Shown here one piece after another: positions 1 to 5,843 of a DNA stretch of 7,890 nucleotides. Within the stretch, counting starts at the first letter, position 1; each line of letters starts with the position of its first letter. The position numbers and the translations under genes were made by a program. The DNA is from Actinomycetes bacterium (lineage in GTDB: Bacteria > Actinomycetota > Actinomycetes > Actinomycetales > Microbacteriaceae): assembly GCA_023390155.1 (NCBI GenBank), contig JAEWDJ010000484.1:1-7890 (forward strand). Reading direction: 5' to 3'. The notes beneath the pieces are model-generated. The model had not been told where the DNA came from and searched no databases. It worked only from the letters and a program-made list of their open reading frames with translations.

Positions 1-1244
1 CCGCCGAGGGCCTCGACCGCGACCCGCTCGACGGTCTGCGGGGCGGCAGGCGCTGCAGGCGTGGCGGGCGTGCCCTCCGCCTCTCCCGCCGCCTCCGCCG
101 ACGCGTGCTCGGGATACGCGAAGTGCACGTCGGCGAACTCGATCGCCGGCGCCTCCGGGGCGAGGCCCTCGTTCGCCGCACCGACGGTCCACGCCAGGGG
201 TGCGATCTCGCGGTCGTGCTGGTCCTCTGCGGGGAGGTCGAGGATCTCCTGGATGCGCCCGAGCGCCCCGAGCGCGGAGTTGACCGCCGTGATCGCACCG
301 AACGCCTGGCCGAGCGGCAGGATCATCATGAAGAGGAAGAGGATGAACGCCACCAGGTCGGCGATGGTGATCGCCCCGCTCGCGACGCGGAACCCGCCGA
401 CGCCGAGCACGACGAGGAACGACACCTGCATCGCGATCCCGGCGACCGGGACGACCAGAGCCGAGATCTTCGCGACCCGGATGCCCATCCGGTAGGCGCC
501 CGTCGCGTCCTCGTCGACGGCCGCGATCTCCCGCTCGGTGGCGTTGGCGGCACGGATGGTGCGCACCGAGCTGATGGCCCGCTCGACCGCGGCGGCCAGG
601 TCGCCGACCTTGTTCTGCGCCTTCTGGCTGGCGACCCGGATGCGCCCGGAGAGCAGGGTGACGACCACGATCGAGACGGCGACGACCAGCACGGTCAGCC
701 CGAGCAGCACCGGATCGATGATCAGCATCGCGATGAGCGCGCCGATGAAGGTGAGGGCGCCGCCGATCGCCTCCACGAGCCCCTGCGTCAGCACGGCGCG
801 CAGCAGCGTGGTGTCGGAGCCCACGCGTGAGACGAGGTCGCCGGTCCGCCGCGTGTCGAACTCGCTGATCGGGAGGCGCAGCATCCGCCCGACGAGCTTG
901 CGCCGCGACGACAGCACGACGCCCTCGCCGGTGCGCTGGAGGAGGTAGTGCTGGTAGCCCGAGATCAGGCCGGAGACGACGACGAGGGCGACGAGCCCCC
1001 AGACCAGCGCGCCGAGGGGCTCGCCCTTGCCCACGATATCGATGACCTGGCTCACGAGCAGCGGCTGAGCGAGGCTCGCGGCGGCGCCGAGCACGCTCAG
1101 CACGACGACGAAGGCGAGCACCTTCTTGTGCTCCAGCAGATAGGGGAGGAGCTGCGAGAAGCGGGCGCGGGGCCCGGCGTCGTCGGGGCGCCGGGAGAAG
1201 GGGGAGCGGCGTCGGGTGGACGCGGCGGACTGCTCGGTGGTCAT
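1..1244 (-). CDS. ABC exporter, fused TMD-NBD half-transporter (3' end beyond window)
   Basis: This is a type IV (MsbA/LmrA/BmrA-like) ABC exporter subunit that would pump lipids, drugs or peptides out across the cytoplasmic membrane as a homo- or heterodimer. I translated the minus strand from ATG at 1244 and obtained 414 codons open to the window edge. Residues 1-30 are a basic cytoplasmic tail. About six membrane segments follow (roughly 42-62, 80-98, 163-183, 182-200, 262-283, 292-312). Between them are typical coupling-region stretches such as FDTRRTGDLVSRVGSDT (about 129-145) and the ERAISSVRTIRAANATE segment (about 221-237). The ATPase domain begins near 367 with IEFADVHFAYP, whose Tyr fits the A-loop. 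Walker A and everything after it lie outside the window. After that strand there is an unusual Ala/Pro/Glu-rich stretch (about 379-403). A weak GGAA stands 6 nt before the ATG. The HTH gene lies 58 bp upstream on the same strand, so the two may be co-transcribed. Family assignment is firm; the substrate is unknown. Confidence 0.93.
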   Translation of the reverse strand, partial: MTTEQSAASTRRRSPFSRRPDDAGPRARFSQLLPYLLEHKKVLAFVVVLSVLGAAASLAQPLLVSQVIDIVGKGEPLGALVWGLVALVVVSGLISGYQHYLLQRTGEGVVLSSRRKLVGRMLRLPISEFDTRRTGDLVSRVGSDTTLLRAVLTQGLVEAIGGALTFIGALIAMLIIDPVLLGLTVLVVAVSIVVVTLLSGRIRVASQKAQNKVGDLAAAVERAISSVRTIRAANATEREIAAVDEDATGAYRMGIRVAKISALVVPVAGIAMQVSFLVVLGVGGFRVASGAITIADLVAFILFLFMMILPLGQAFGAITAVNSALGALGRIQEILDLPAEDQHDREIAPLAWTVGAANEGLAPEAPAIEFADVHFAYPEHASAEAAGEAEGTPATPAAPAAPQTVERVAVEALG

Positions 1245-1302
1245 TGTCTGTTCCGTTTCGGGGCTTCGGTCTCGACGAGGATACGGCGGCGAAAAGTGTG
1301 GC

Positions 1303-1518
1303 CTAGCTTCGACCGTACTTCTTGTGGACTGCCTGTTTGCTGACACCCAGGGCCAGCGCGATGAGCTGCCAGGTCGCGTTGGCGTTGCGCGCCCGTCTGA
1401 CCGCGACGGCCTCCACGCGGTCGAGTTCCCGATGCAGCTCGGCGATGGCGCGCAGGGCGACGATCGGGTCGTCCGAGCCGGCGTCGCCGGCGAGCGTGTG
1501 GAGGGTGCTGCTGTCCAT
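1303..1518 (-). CDS. Small helix-turn-helix transcriptional regulator
   Basis: This 71-residue protein is almost entirely one DNA-binding unit. An acidic/helical N-terminal part (DDPIVALRAIAELHRELDR) leads into basic VRRARNANA and then a clear helix-turn-helix, TWQLIALALGVSKQAVHKKYG, ending at the C terminus. Small actinobacterial HTH proteins of this form (W..IA.ALGVSKQAVHKK) are common and are presumed local repressors. The frame is also open upstream to TTG 1554 and ATG 1530. I chose ATG 1518 because a TTGACG-N17-TATGGT promoter ends 7 nt before it, which would give a leaderless message, and because the longer starts would lie inside that promoter. Two palindromic operator-like sites cover this promoter, suggesting autorepression. 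The gene precedes the ABC exporter on the same strand and diverges from the drr-like operon, so it could control either. The protein class is secure; target and ligand are inferred or unknown. Confidence 0.85.
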   Translation of the reverse strand: MDSSTLHTLAGDAGSDDPIVALRAIAELHRELDRVEAVAVRRARNANATWQLIALALGVSKQAVHKKYGRS

Positions 1519-1521
1519 GGC

Positions 1522-1537
1522 GTCAACCATAGTTGAC
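1522..1537. promoter_or_regulatory. Operator-like palindrome O1 over the HTH -10 element
   Basis: Perfect inverted repeat GTCAAC-CATA-GTTGAC. Its centre is at 1529.5 and it contains the whole -10 hexamer of the HTH gene promoter. The same half-site recurs in O2, 28 bp away centre to centre. The likely ligand is the adjacent HTH protein acting as an autorepressor; this is inferred from position and symmetry. Confidence 0.7.
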
Positions 1538-1554
1538 TCATTGTCATTCGTCAA
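1526..1554 (-). promoter_or_regulatory. Leaderless sigma-A-type promoter of the HTH gene
   Basis: Reading the minus strand, TTGACG (plus-strand 1549-1554) is followed after exactly 17 nt by TATGGT (1526-1531). Seven nt later comes ATG at 1518. Both hexamers fit the housekeeping sigma consensus with optimal spacing. The predicted transcription start falls on or within a base or two of the ATG, so the mRNA would be leaderless, which is common in actinobacteria. Both elements lie inside palindromic repeats listed separately. Confidence 0.75.
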
Positions 1555-1565
1555 CCTGGGTTGAC
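1550..1565. promoter_or_regulatory. Operator-like palindrome O2 over the HTH -35 element
   Basis: Perfect inverted repeat GTCAACC-TG-GGTTGAC with 7-bp arms. It covers most of the -35 hexamer of the HTH gene. Its centre, at 1557.5, is 28 bp from that of O1. The inner half-sites of O1 and O2 also face each other as GTTGAC-N12-GTCAAC, so four identical hexamers alternate in orientation. It lies about 60 bp upstream of the probable transcription start of the divergent drr-like operon and could also influence that promoter. Confidence 0.7.
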
Positions 1566-1606
1566 CGCCCGGTCGCGCGCTCCCTCCCGATGTCCCCGGC
1601 CGGGGC

Positions 1607-1612
1607 TACAGT
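1607..1612 (+). promoter_or_regulatory. Probable -10 element of the drr-like operon (leaderless)
   Basis: TACAGT fits the TANNNT -10 pattern and ends 8 nt before the ATG at 1621, so transcription would begin within a base or two of the start codon. No Shine-Dalgarno sequence is visible before this ATG, which agrees with a leaderless message. I see no good -35 at 16-18 bp upstream, so activation by a bound regulator is possible. The call rests on a single short motif plus spacing. Confidence 0.5.
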
Positions 1613-1620
1613 GCTGAACT

Positions 1621-2547
1621 ATGCCGACGCCCGTCATCACCGCCACCGACCTGGTCAAGACCTACAAGGACTTCCCCGCCGTCGACGGCATCAGCTTCCA
1701 GGTGGAGGCGGGGGAGTCGTTCGGCCTGCTCGGGCCGAACGGCGCCGGCAAGTCAACGACCATGCGGATGGTCGGCGCCGTCTCGACGCGCTCCGGCGGC
1801 GACCTGAGCATCCTGGGCCTCGACCCCGACCGCTACGGGCCCGAGATCCGCTCGCAGCTCGGCGTCGTGCCACAGGCCGACAACCTCGACACCGAGCTCC
1901 GCGTGCGCGACAACCTCATCGTCTACGGCCGCTACTTCGGCCTCCCGACCGCCCGGGTGCGCCGCCGCGCGGACGAACTGCTCGCGTTCGCGCAGCTCGA
2001 GGACAAGGCGAAGGCCAAGGTCGACGACCTCTCCGGCGGGATGAAGCGCCGGCTCACCATCGCCCGCGCGCTCATCAACGACCCGCGCATCCTGCTGCTC
2101 GACGAGCCGACCACCGGGCTCGACCCGCAGGCGCGGCACATCCTCTGGGACCGGCTCTTCCGCCTGAAGGAGCAGGGCACCACCCTCGTCCTCACCACGC
2201 ACTACATGGACGAGGCCGAGCAGCTCTGCGACCGCCTGGTCGTCGTCGACAAGGGCCGCATCATGGCCGAGGGGTCGCCGGCGTCGCTCATCCGCGAGTA
2301 CTCCACCCGCGAGGTCCTGGAGGTGCGGTTCGGCTCCGAACGCAACGCCGAGGTCGCCGGCCGGCTCGACGGGATCGGTGAGCGCGTGGAGGTGCTGCCC
2401 GACCGCATCCTCGTCTACAGCGACGACGGCGAGGCCGAGCTCGCCCGCCTGACCGACCGCGGCCTCCACCCGCTGACGAGCCTGGTGCGCCGGTCGAGCC
2501 TCGAGGACGTGTTCCTGCGGCTGACCGGCCGGAGCCTGATCGAATGA
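1621..2547 (+). CDS. ABC transporter ATP-binding protein, DrrA-like
   Basis: This 308-residue cytoplasmic ATPase would power a two-permease ABC-2 exporter, the class that includes daunorubicin (DrrAB) and NodIJ export. All nucleotide-binding motifs are present: Walker A GPNGAGKST (38-46), Q-loop Gln85 in GVVPQADNLD, signature LSGGM (137-141), Walker B ILLLDEP (157-163) with catalytic Glu162, D-loop GLDPQ, and H-loop His194 in TTHYMDEAEQ. Residues about 225-308 form the C-terminal extension typical of DrrA/NodI ATPases, ending in SSLEDVFLRLTGRSL, a usual closing motif of the family. Start ATG 1621 is supported by the -10 just upstream and by the family's usual N terminus. Its stop overlaps the next ATG by 4 bp (ATGA), indicating translational coupling with the permease. 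The cargo is not predictable from sequence; a drug or a cell-envelope compound is plausible. Confidence 0.95.
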   Translation: MPTPVITATDLVKTYKDFPAVDGISFQVEAGESFGLLGPNGAGKSTTMRMVGAVSTRSGGDLSILGLDPDRYGPEIRSQLGVVPQADNLDTELRVRDNLIVYGRYFGLPTARVRRRADELLAFAQLEDKAKAKVDDLSGGMKRRLTIARALINDPRILLLDEPTTGLDPQARHILWDRLFRLKEQGTTLVLTTHYMDEAEQLCDRLVVVDKGRIMAEGSPASLIREYSTREVLEVRFGSERNAEVAGRLDGIGERVEVLPDRILVYSDDGEAELARLTDRGLHPLTSLVRRSSLEDVFLRLTGRSLIE

Positions 2548-3404
2548 GCGCGCCGACGGGCATCGGAGCGGACGCCGCCTCGGCGGACGCCCGGGCCGCG
2601 CTCGCCGCCGCCGTGCGTCCCCGGCGGTTCGGCGCCTGGTACGTCGCCGAGCACCGCTTCCGTGTGATGCGGTCGTACCTGCAGACCCTCGTCGTCACCG
2701 GGTTCGGCAACCCGCTCGTCTACCTCTTCGCCATGGGCGTCGGGCTCGGGAGCCTCATCAGCGCCAACACCGGGCCGGACGCCATCGACGGCGTCAGCTA
2801 CCTCGCGTTCGTCGCCCCGGCACTCCTGTGCACCGCCGCGGTGACGGTCGCGAGTGAGGAGTTCACCTACCCGATCATGCTCGGGTTCAAGTGGAACCCG
2901 ACCTTCTTCGGCATCAACGCCTCCCCGATCGCGCCGGGGCAGATCATCGACGGCGTCGTGATCTCGGTGATCGCCCGTCTGCTCGGCACCAGCGTCGTGT
3001 ACTACGCGTTCATGCTCCTCTTCGGCGCCGTCCACGGGCCGTGGGGCTGGGTGACCGTGTTCGTCGCGACCCTGGCGGGCCTGGCGTTCGGCGCCCCGGT
3101 GATGGCCTACGTCGCCACACTGGAGCAGGACACCGGCCAGATCGCCATGCTGATGCGCTTCGTCCTGCTGCCGATGACCCTGTTCTCCGGCACCTTCTTC
3201 CCGCTGACGAACATGCCGGAGTACCTCCAGTGGATCGGCTGGATCTCGCCGCTGTGGCACGCCACCGAGCTCTCGCGCGTCTTCGCGTACGGGATGGAGG
3301 AGCCCCTCTGGCTCACCCTGGTGCACGTCGTCTACCTGCTCGCGCTCACGGTCGTCTTCTGGCTGTGGACCCGCCGCATCGCGGGACGGAGGCTCAACAA
3401 GTGA
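2544..3404 (+). CDS. ABC-2 type permease (first)
   Basis: This 286-residue integral membrane protein forms one half of the export channel served by the upstream ATPase. A soluble N-terminal stretch (about 1-45, Ala-rich then basic) is followed by about six hydrophobic segments (roughly 48-70, 86-103, 134-160, 168-190, 200-220, 256-277), the usual ABC-2 topology. Between the last two lies SGTFFPLTNMPEYLQWIGWISPLWHATELSR (split here as SGTFFPLTNMPEY and LQWIGWISPLWHATELSR, about 215-245), a typical ABC-2 signature region. GGAG at 2531-2534 stands 9 nt before the ATG, which overlaps the ATPase stop. The stop overlaps the next gene's GTG. It is related to the second permease but clearly divergent from it, so a heterodimeric channel is likely. 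Confidence 0.93.
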   Translation: MSAPTGIGADAASADARAALAAAVRPRRFGAWYVAEHRFRVMRSYLQTLVVTGFGNPLVYLFAMGVGLGSLISANTGPDAIDGVSYLAFVAPALLCTAAVTVASEEFTYPIMLGFKWNPTFFGINASPIAPGQIIDGVVISVIARLLGTSVVYYAFMLLFGAVHGPWGWVTVFVATLAGLAFGAPVMAYVATLEQDTGQIAMLMRFVLLPMTLFSGTFFPLTNMPEYLQWIGWISPLWHATELSRVFAYGMEEPLWLTLVHVVYLLALTVVFWLWTRRIAGRRLNK

Positions 3405-4231
3405 CCGCCACCGACGACCGGATGACCGCGACCGTCTCGCGCGCGCGGCCGCTCCGCGCGCTCTACGCCGGAAACGCGACCGCGGTCATGCAGCGCGGCT
3501 GGCGCGCCACCCGCAGCACCAACTGGCTGGTCATCGTCTCCGGCTTCTTCGAGCCGATCTTCTACCTCCTGTCGCTCGGGATCGGCCTCGGCGAGCTGGT
3601 CGGCGACGTCCAGACCTCCACCGGTCAGCCGGTGTCGTACGCCGCCTTCATCGCCCCCGCGCTCCTGGCCACCGCCGCGATGAACGGCGCCGTGTACGAC
3701 TCCACCTGGAACGTCTTCTTCAAGATGCACTTCGCCAAGCTCTACGAGGGGATGCTGTCGACCTCGCTCGGCCCGCTCGACGTCGCGCTCGGCGAGATCC
3801 TGCTCGCCCTCGCCCGCGGCGCGCTCTACGCCCTCGGCTTCATGCTCGTGATGCAGGCGCTCGGCCTCAACCTCTCCTGGTGGGCGCTCCTCGCGCTCCC
3901 CGCCGTGCTCCTCATCGCCTTCGGCTTCGCCAGCTTCGGGATGGGCGTCACCAGCTACATGAAGACCTTCCAGCAGATGGACTGGATCAACTTCATCCTG
4001 CTGCCGATGTTCCTCCTCTCCGCCACCTTCTACCCGATCACCGTCTACCCCGAAGCCGTCCAGTGGATCATCCGCGCCCTCCCGCTCTGGCACGGCGTCG
4101 AACTCGTCCGCGGCCTCACGACGGGCGCCGTGGATGTCGGGATGCTGTGGCACGTGCTCTACTTCGTCGTGATGGTGGTGCTCGGTCTCGTGCTGACGAC
4201 ACGGCGACTGCGGGCGCTGTTCCTCGACTAG
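3401..4231 (+). CDS. ABC-2 type permease (second)
   Basis: This 276-residue membrane protein has the same architecture as its upstream partner. A basic N terminus (about 1-40) precedes hydrophobic segments at about 42-64, 80-95, 130-152, 160-183, 196-214 and 247-266. It also has the ABC-2 region LSATFYPITVYPEAVQW followed by LPLWHGVELVRG (about 206-238). I chose GTG 3401 because GGAGG at 3388-3392 lies 8 nt upstream and because it overlaps the previous stop as GTGA. ATG 3422 (seven codons later) has no comparable ribosome binding site. The same frame is open far upstream, but that part is out-of-frame sequence of the first permease. With the ATPase and first permease it completes a three-gene export operon. 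No convincing terminator follows. Confidence 0.92.
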   Translation: MTATDDRMTATVSRARPLRALYAGNATAVMQRGWRATRSTNWLVIVSGFFEPIFYLLSLGIGLGELVGDVQTSTGQPVSYAAFIAPALLATAAMNGAVYDSTWNVFFKMHFAKLYEGMLSTSLGPLDVALGEILLALARGALYALGFMLVMQALGLNLSWWALLALPAVLLIAFGFASFGMGVTSYMKTFQQMDWINFILLPMFLLSATFYPITVYPEAVQWIIRALPLWHGVELVRGLTTGAVDVGMLWHVLYFVVMVVLGLVLTTRRLRALFLD

Positions 4232-4247
4232 CCGCCCGCACGGTCGA

Positions 4248-4264
4248 GCGTGTGGGCCACGCGC
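4248..4264. promoter_or_regulatory. Imperfect 17-bp palindrome upstream of protease 1
   Basis: GCGTGTGG-G-CCACGCGC has 8-bp arms around a single G, with one mismatch that is T·G if folded as RNA. It recurs in perfect form before protease 2. Location between the permease stop and the protease gene allows an operator, or a hairpin at the 3' end of the drr-like transcript. There is no U-tract, so an intrinsic terminator is not supported. Confidence 0.3.
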
Positions 4265-4324
4265 GTCGCGAGGCAGTGGCCGCACGGATGCGCCGTGGGT
4301 GCGCGGTCGGCAGGATGGGGTGCG

Positions 4325-5575
4325 ATGAAGTCGAGGGGAGCCCTCCGGGGCATGTTCGCGGGCGCGCTCGCCTTTGCTTTGGCGCTGGTTCCCACGGTGT
4401 CCGCGACGGCGGACACGACTGACGGCAACTGGTGGTACGACTACTACCAGGTCGGTCAGGCCCACGCCGAGGGGTGGACGGGCAAGGGCGTGAAGATCAC
4501 GGTCATCGACGGGCAGATCAACCCGGACCTCCCGGTTTTCGCCGGAACGGACCTCACGGTCGACTCGACCGCGTACTGCGGCGGCTCGCCGACGACCGCC
4601 GAGGCGACGGAGGGCTCCGTCCACGGATCCACCATCACCGCGCTCGTGGTCGGCAACGGCACCGGTAGCGGCGCGGTCCGGGGAGTCGCACCGGGCGCGA
4701 CCGTGACGTTCGAGGGCTACGGCAGCGAAACCTGCACCGCCAGCGCGAAGAACCCGAGCGGTTTCGGGCGAGCCCTGCGGGCCGCGATCGACTCCGGCAG
4801 CGACATCGTCACCACCTCTGTCGGCTTCAACCTCCTCTCCGCCCCCGACATCGCGATACTCGGCGAGGCGCTCGCCAAGGGCGTCATCGTCGTCGCTTCG
4901 GTGCCCAACGCGAATGACGCCAGCACCGACCTCCCGTCGCGTGCGAACGGTGTGGTGTCGGTCAACGCCATCGACCGGGAGAAGAAGATCCAGTCGTACG
5001 ACGGCGTCGCCACCGTCAATCCCGAGGTGACCGTCGTCGCTGCGGGTGTGGGCATCGCGACCGTCGGCGACGAACAGTCGAGCAGCTGGGATGACACCTA
5101 CCTCGCGCAGGGGTCGTCCGAGGCGACACCGCTGGTCGCCGGGATGCTCGCGGTCGCCAAGCAGAAGTACCCGAAGGCGACGGGCGATCAGCTGATCCAG
5201 TCGCTGATCCACAACACGACGCCCGAGGAGCACGAGCTCGTGCGCGACACGACGACCGGCTACGGCTACGGGCCCGTGTCGTTGACCCACCTGCTGGCTG
5301 TGGACCCGACCACGTTTCCCGACACGAATCCGCTCGCCGACAAGTCGTACGGCAAGCCGAGCGCTTCGCAGATCTCGGGCACGTCGGCGTCGAGCCCCGA
5401 GCCGTCGAGGTCGGCAGGGTCGGGCGCGTCGGGTGAGAGCGGCTCCGGTACGGCTCCGATCGGCCTCTGGGTGGGAATCGGAGTCGCCGTTCTCGTCGCC
5501 GCCGCGATCGTCGTCATTCTGATCGTCGTTCTCTCGCGCCGGAGGGTTCCGGGCGGTGACGGCGGAAACGCATGA
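4325..5575 (+). CDS. Mycosin-like membrane-anchored subtilase, copy 1
   Basis: This 416-residue S8-family serine protease resembles the MycP proteases of type VII (ESX) secretion and would act outside the membrane. A signal peptide covers residues 1-29 (MKSRG, hydrophobic core, likely cleavage after SATA). The catalytic domain follows with Asp62 (ITVIDGQIN), His100 (SVHGSTIT), probable oxyanion Asn195 (VVASVPNA) and Ser265 (GSSEATPLVAG). After a Ser/Gly/Pro-rich linker (about 350-377), one transmembrane helix (about 379-403) and a basic RRR stop-transfer anchor it. Cys85 and Cys137 could form a disulfide. Residues near the active site are atypical: DGQ where DTG is usual, and Ser-Glu-Ala where Ser-Met-Ala is usual. 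I chose ATG 4325 because it starts the signal peptide and is shared with copy 2; the frame is open upstream from ATG 4250 but has no leader character. The stop overlaps ATG 5572. Activity is plausible but not assured. Confidence 0.85.
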   Translation: MKSRGALRGMFAGALAFALALVPTVSATADTTDGNWWYDYYQVGQAHAEGWTGKGVKITVIDGQINPDLPVFAGTDLTVDSTAYCGGSPTTAEATEGSVHGSTITALVVGNGTGSGAVRGVAPGATVTFEGYGSETCTASAKNPSGFGRALRAAIDSGSDIVTTSVGFNLLSAPDIAILGEALAKGVIVVASVPNANDASTDLPSRANGVVSVNAIDREKKIQSYDGVATVNPEVTVVAAGVGIATVGDEQSSSWDDTYLAQGSSEATPLVAGMLAVAKQKYPKATGDQLIQSLIHNTTPEEHELVRDTTTGYGYGPVSLTHLLAVDPTTFPDTNPLADKSYGKPSASQISGTSASSPEPSRSAGSGASGESGSGTAPIGLWVGIGVAVLVAAAIVVILIVVLSRRRVPGGDGGNA

Positions 5576-5686
5576 ACTCCGGGCCATGGGAGAGTGAGCA
5601 CTCGCGGCTCGGCCGCCGCCCAGGCGGGCGCAATCGCTCACCGCAGGCTGCAGACGCTGCTCTGTGCGAGGGCCGCAGGTGGTCGA

Positions 5687-5703
5687 GCGCGTGGGCCACG
5701 CGC
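5687..5703. promoter_or_regulatory. Perfect 17-bp palindrome upstream of protease 2
   Basis: GCGCGTGG-G-CCACGCGC has perfect 8-bp arms around a central G. It is the counterpart of the imperfect version at 4248-4264. Presence in both duplicated leaders suggests a binding site or RNA hairpin belonging to the cassette, although this GC-rich composition makes such palindromes easier to obtain by chance. Confidence 0.35.
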
Positions 5704-5704
5704 G

Positions 5705-5789
5705 AGATTGGCGATCCGCGCGCGATCCGTGGTATCAGTGGGAGGGGTCTCGGGGGCGTGCCATTCGCACCGCCGGTTCGGGCCGTGAA
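5705..5789 (+). other. About 80-bp extra segment in the leader of copy 2
   Basis: Between two blocks shared with copy 1, copy 2 has 85 bp where copy 1 has only 5 (4266-4270). The segment holds TTGGCG (5708-5713) and TATCAG (5733-5738) separated by 19 bp, a weak promoter-like pair. I see no direct repeats at its edges. It is either an insertion in copy 2 or sequence deleted from copy 1. Confidence 0.5.
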
Positions 5790-5843
5790 AGGCAGTGGCC
5801 GCACGGATGCGCCGTGGGTGCGCGGTCGGCAGGATGGGGTGCG

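Larger units (their letters stand above)
4242..5680 (+). repeat. Tandem duplication unit 1 (leader, protease, gene stub)
   Basis: This is the first copy of an imperfect direct repeat whose second copy starts at 5681. Matching landmarks, in order, are a 24-bp block GGTCGAGCG[T/C]GTGGGCCACG (4242 vs 5681), the leader from 4271 (vs 5790), the whole protease gene, the ATGA junction (5572 vs 7103) and the first codons of the next gene. Before position 4271 the offset between copies is 1439; after it the offset is 1519 because copy 2 has about 80 extra bases. From 4271 to 4510 the two copies differ at only four positions by eye (4373, 4408, 4423, 4456). Identity then drops sharply. Outer boundaries are approximate. 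Confidence 0.8.

Noticed and set aside
61..948. Plus-strand open frames at the left edge (61-495, 105-830, 538-948)
   Set aside because: Antisense to the ABC exporter, whose six-TM and NBD features are clear on the minus strand.
1519..1554. Longer HTH protein starting at TTG 1554 or ATG 1530
   Set aside because: These codons lie inside the predicted promoter; a leaderless start at ATG 1518 explains the sequence better. It remains possible if transcription begins further upstream.
2415..3326. 303-codon minus-strand open frame opposite the first permease
   Set aside because: Highly charged, His/Asp/Arg-rich composition typical of a shadow frame; the plus strand encodes a clear ABC-2 permease.
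2891..3400. N-terminal extension of the second permease (ATG 2891)
   Set aside because: That part is an out-of-frame reading of the first permease; GTG 3401 has a GGAGG at the right distance and a GTGA overlap.
4232..4324. Intrinsic terminator after the drr-like operon
   Set aside because: GC-rich palindrome present but with a minimal loop and no T-tract, so termination cannot be claimed.
3332..5641. 769-codon minus-strand open frame across the second permease and protease 1
   Set aside because: Antisense shadow of well-supported plus-strand genes; its product is His/Asp/Arg/Gly-rich with no recognisable domain, as GC-rich antisense frames usually are.
5664..5843. Upstream extension of protease 2 (ATG 5664), and likewise ATG 4250 for protease 1
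   Set aside because: Both extensions would bury a good signal peptide inside the protein, and the two extensions are not homologous in length; ATG 5844 and ATG 4325 are conserved with identical leaders.
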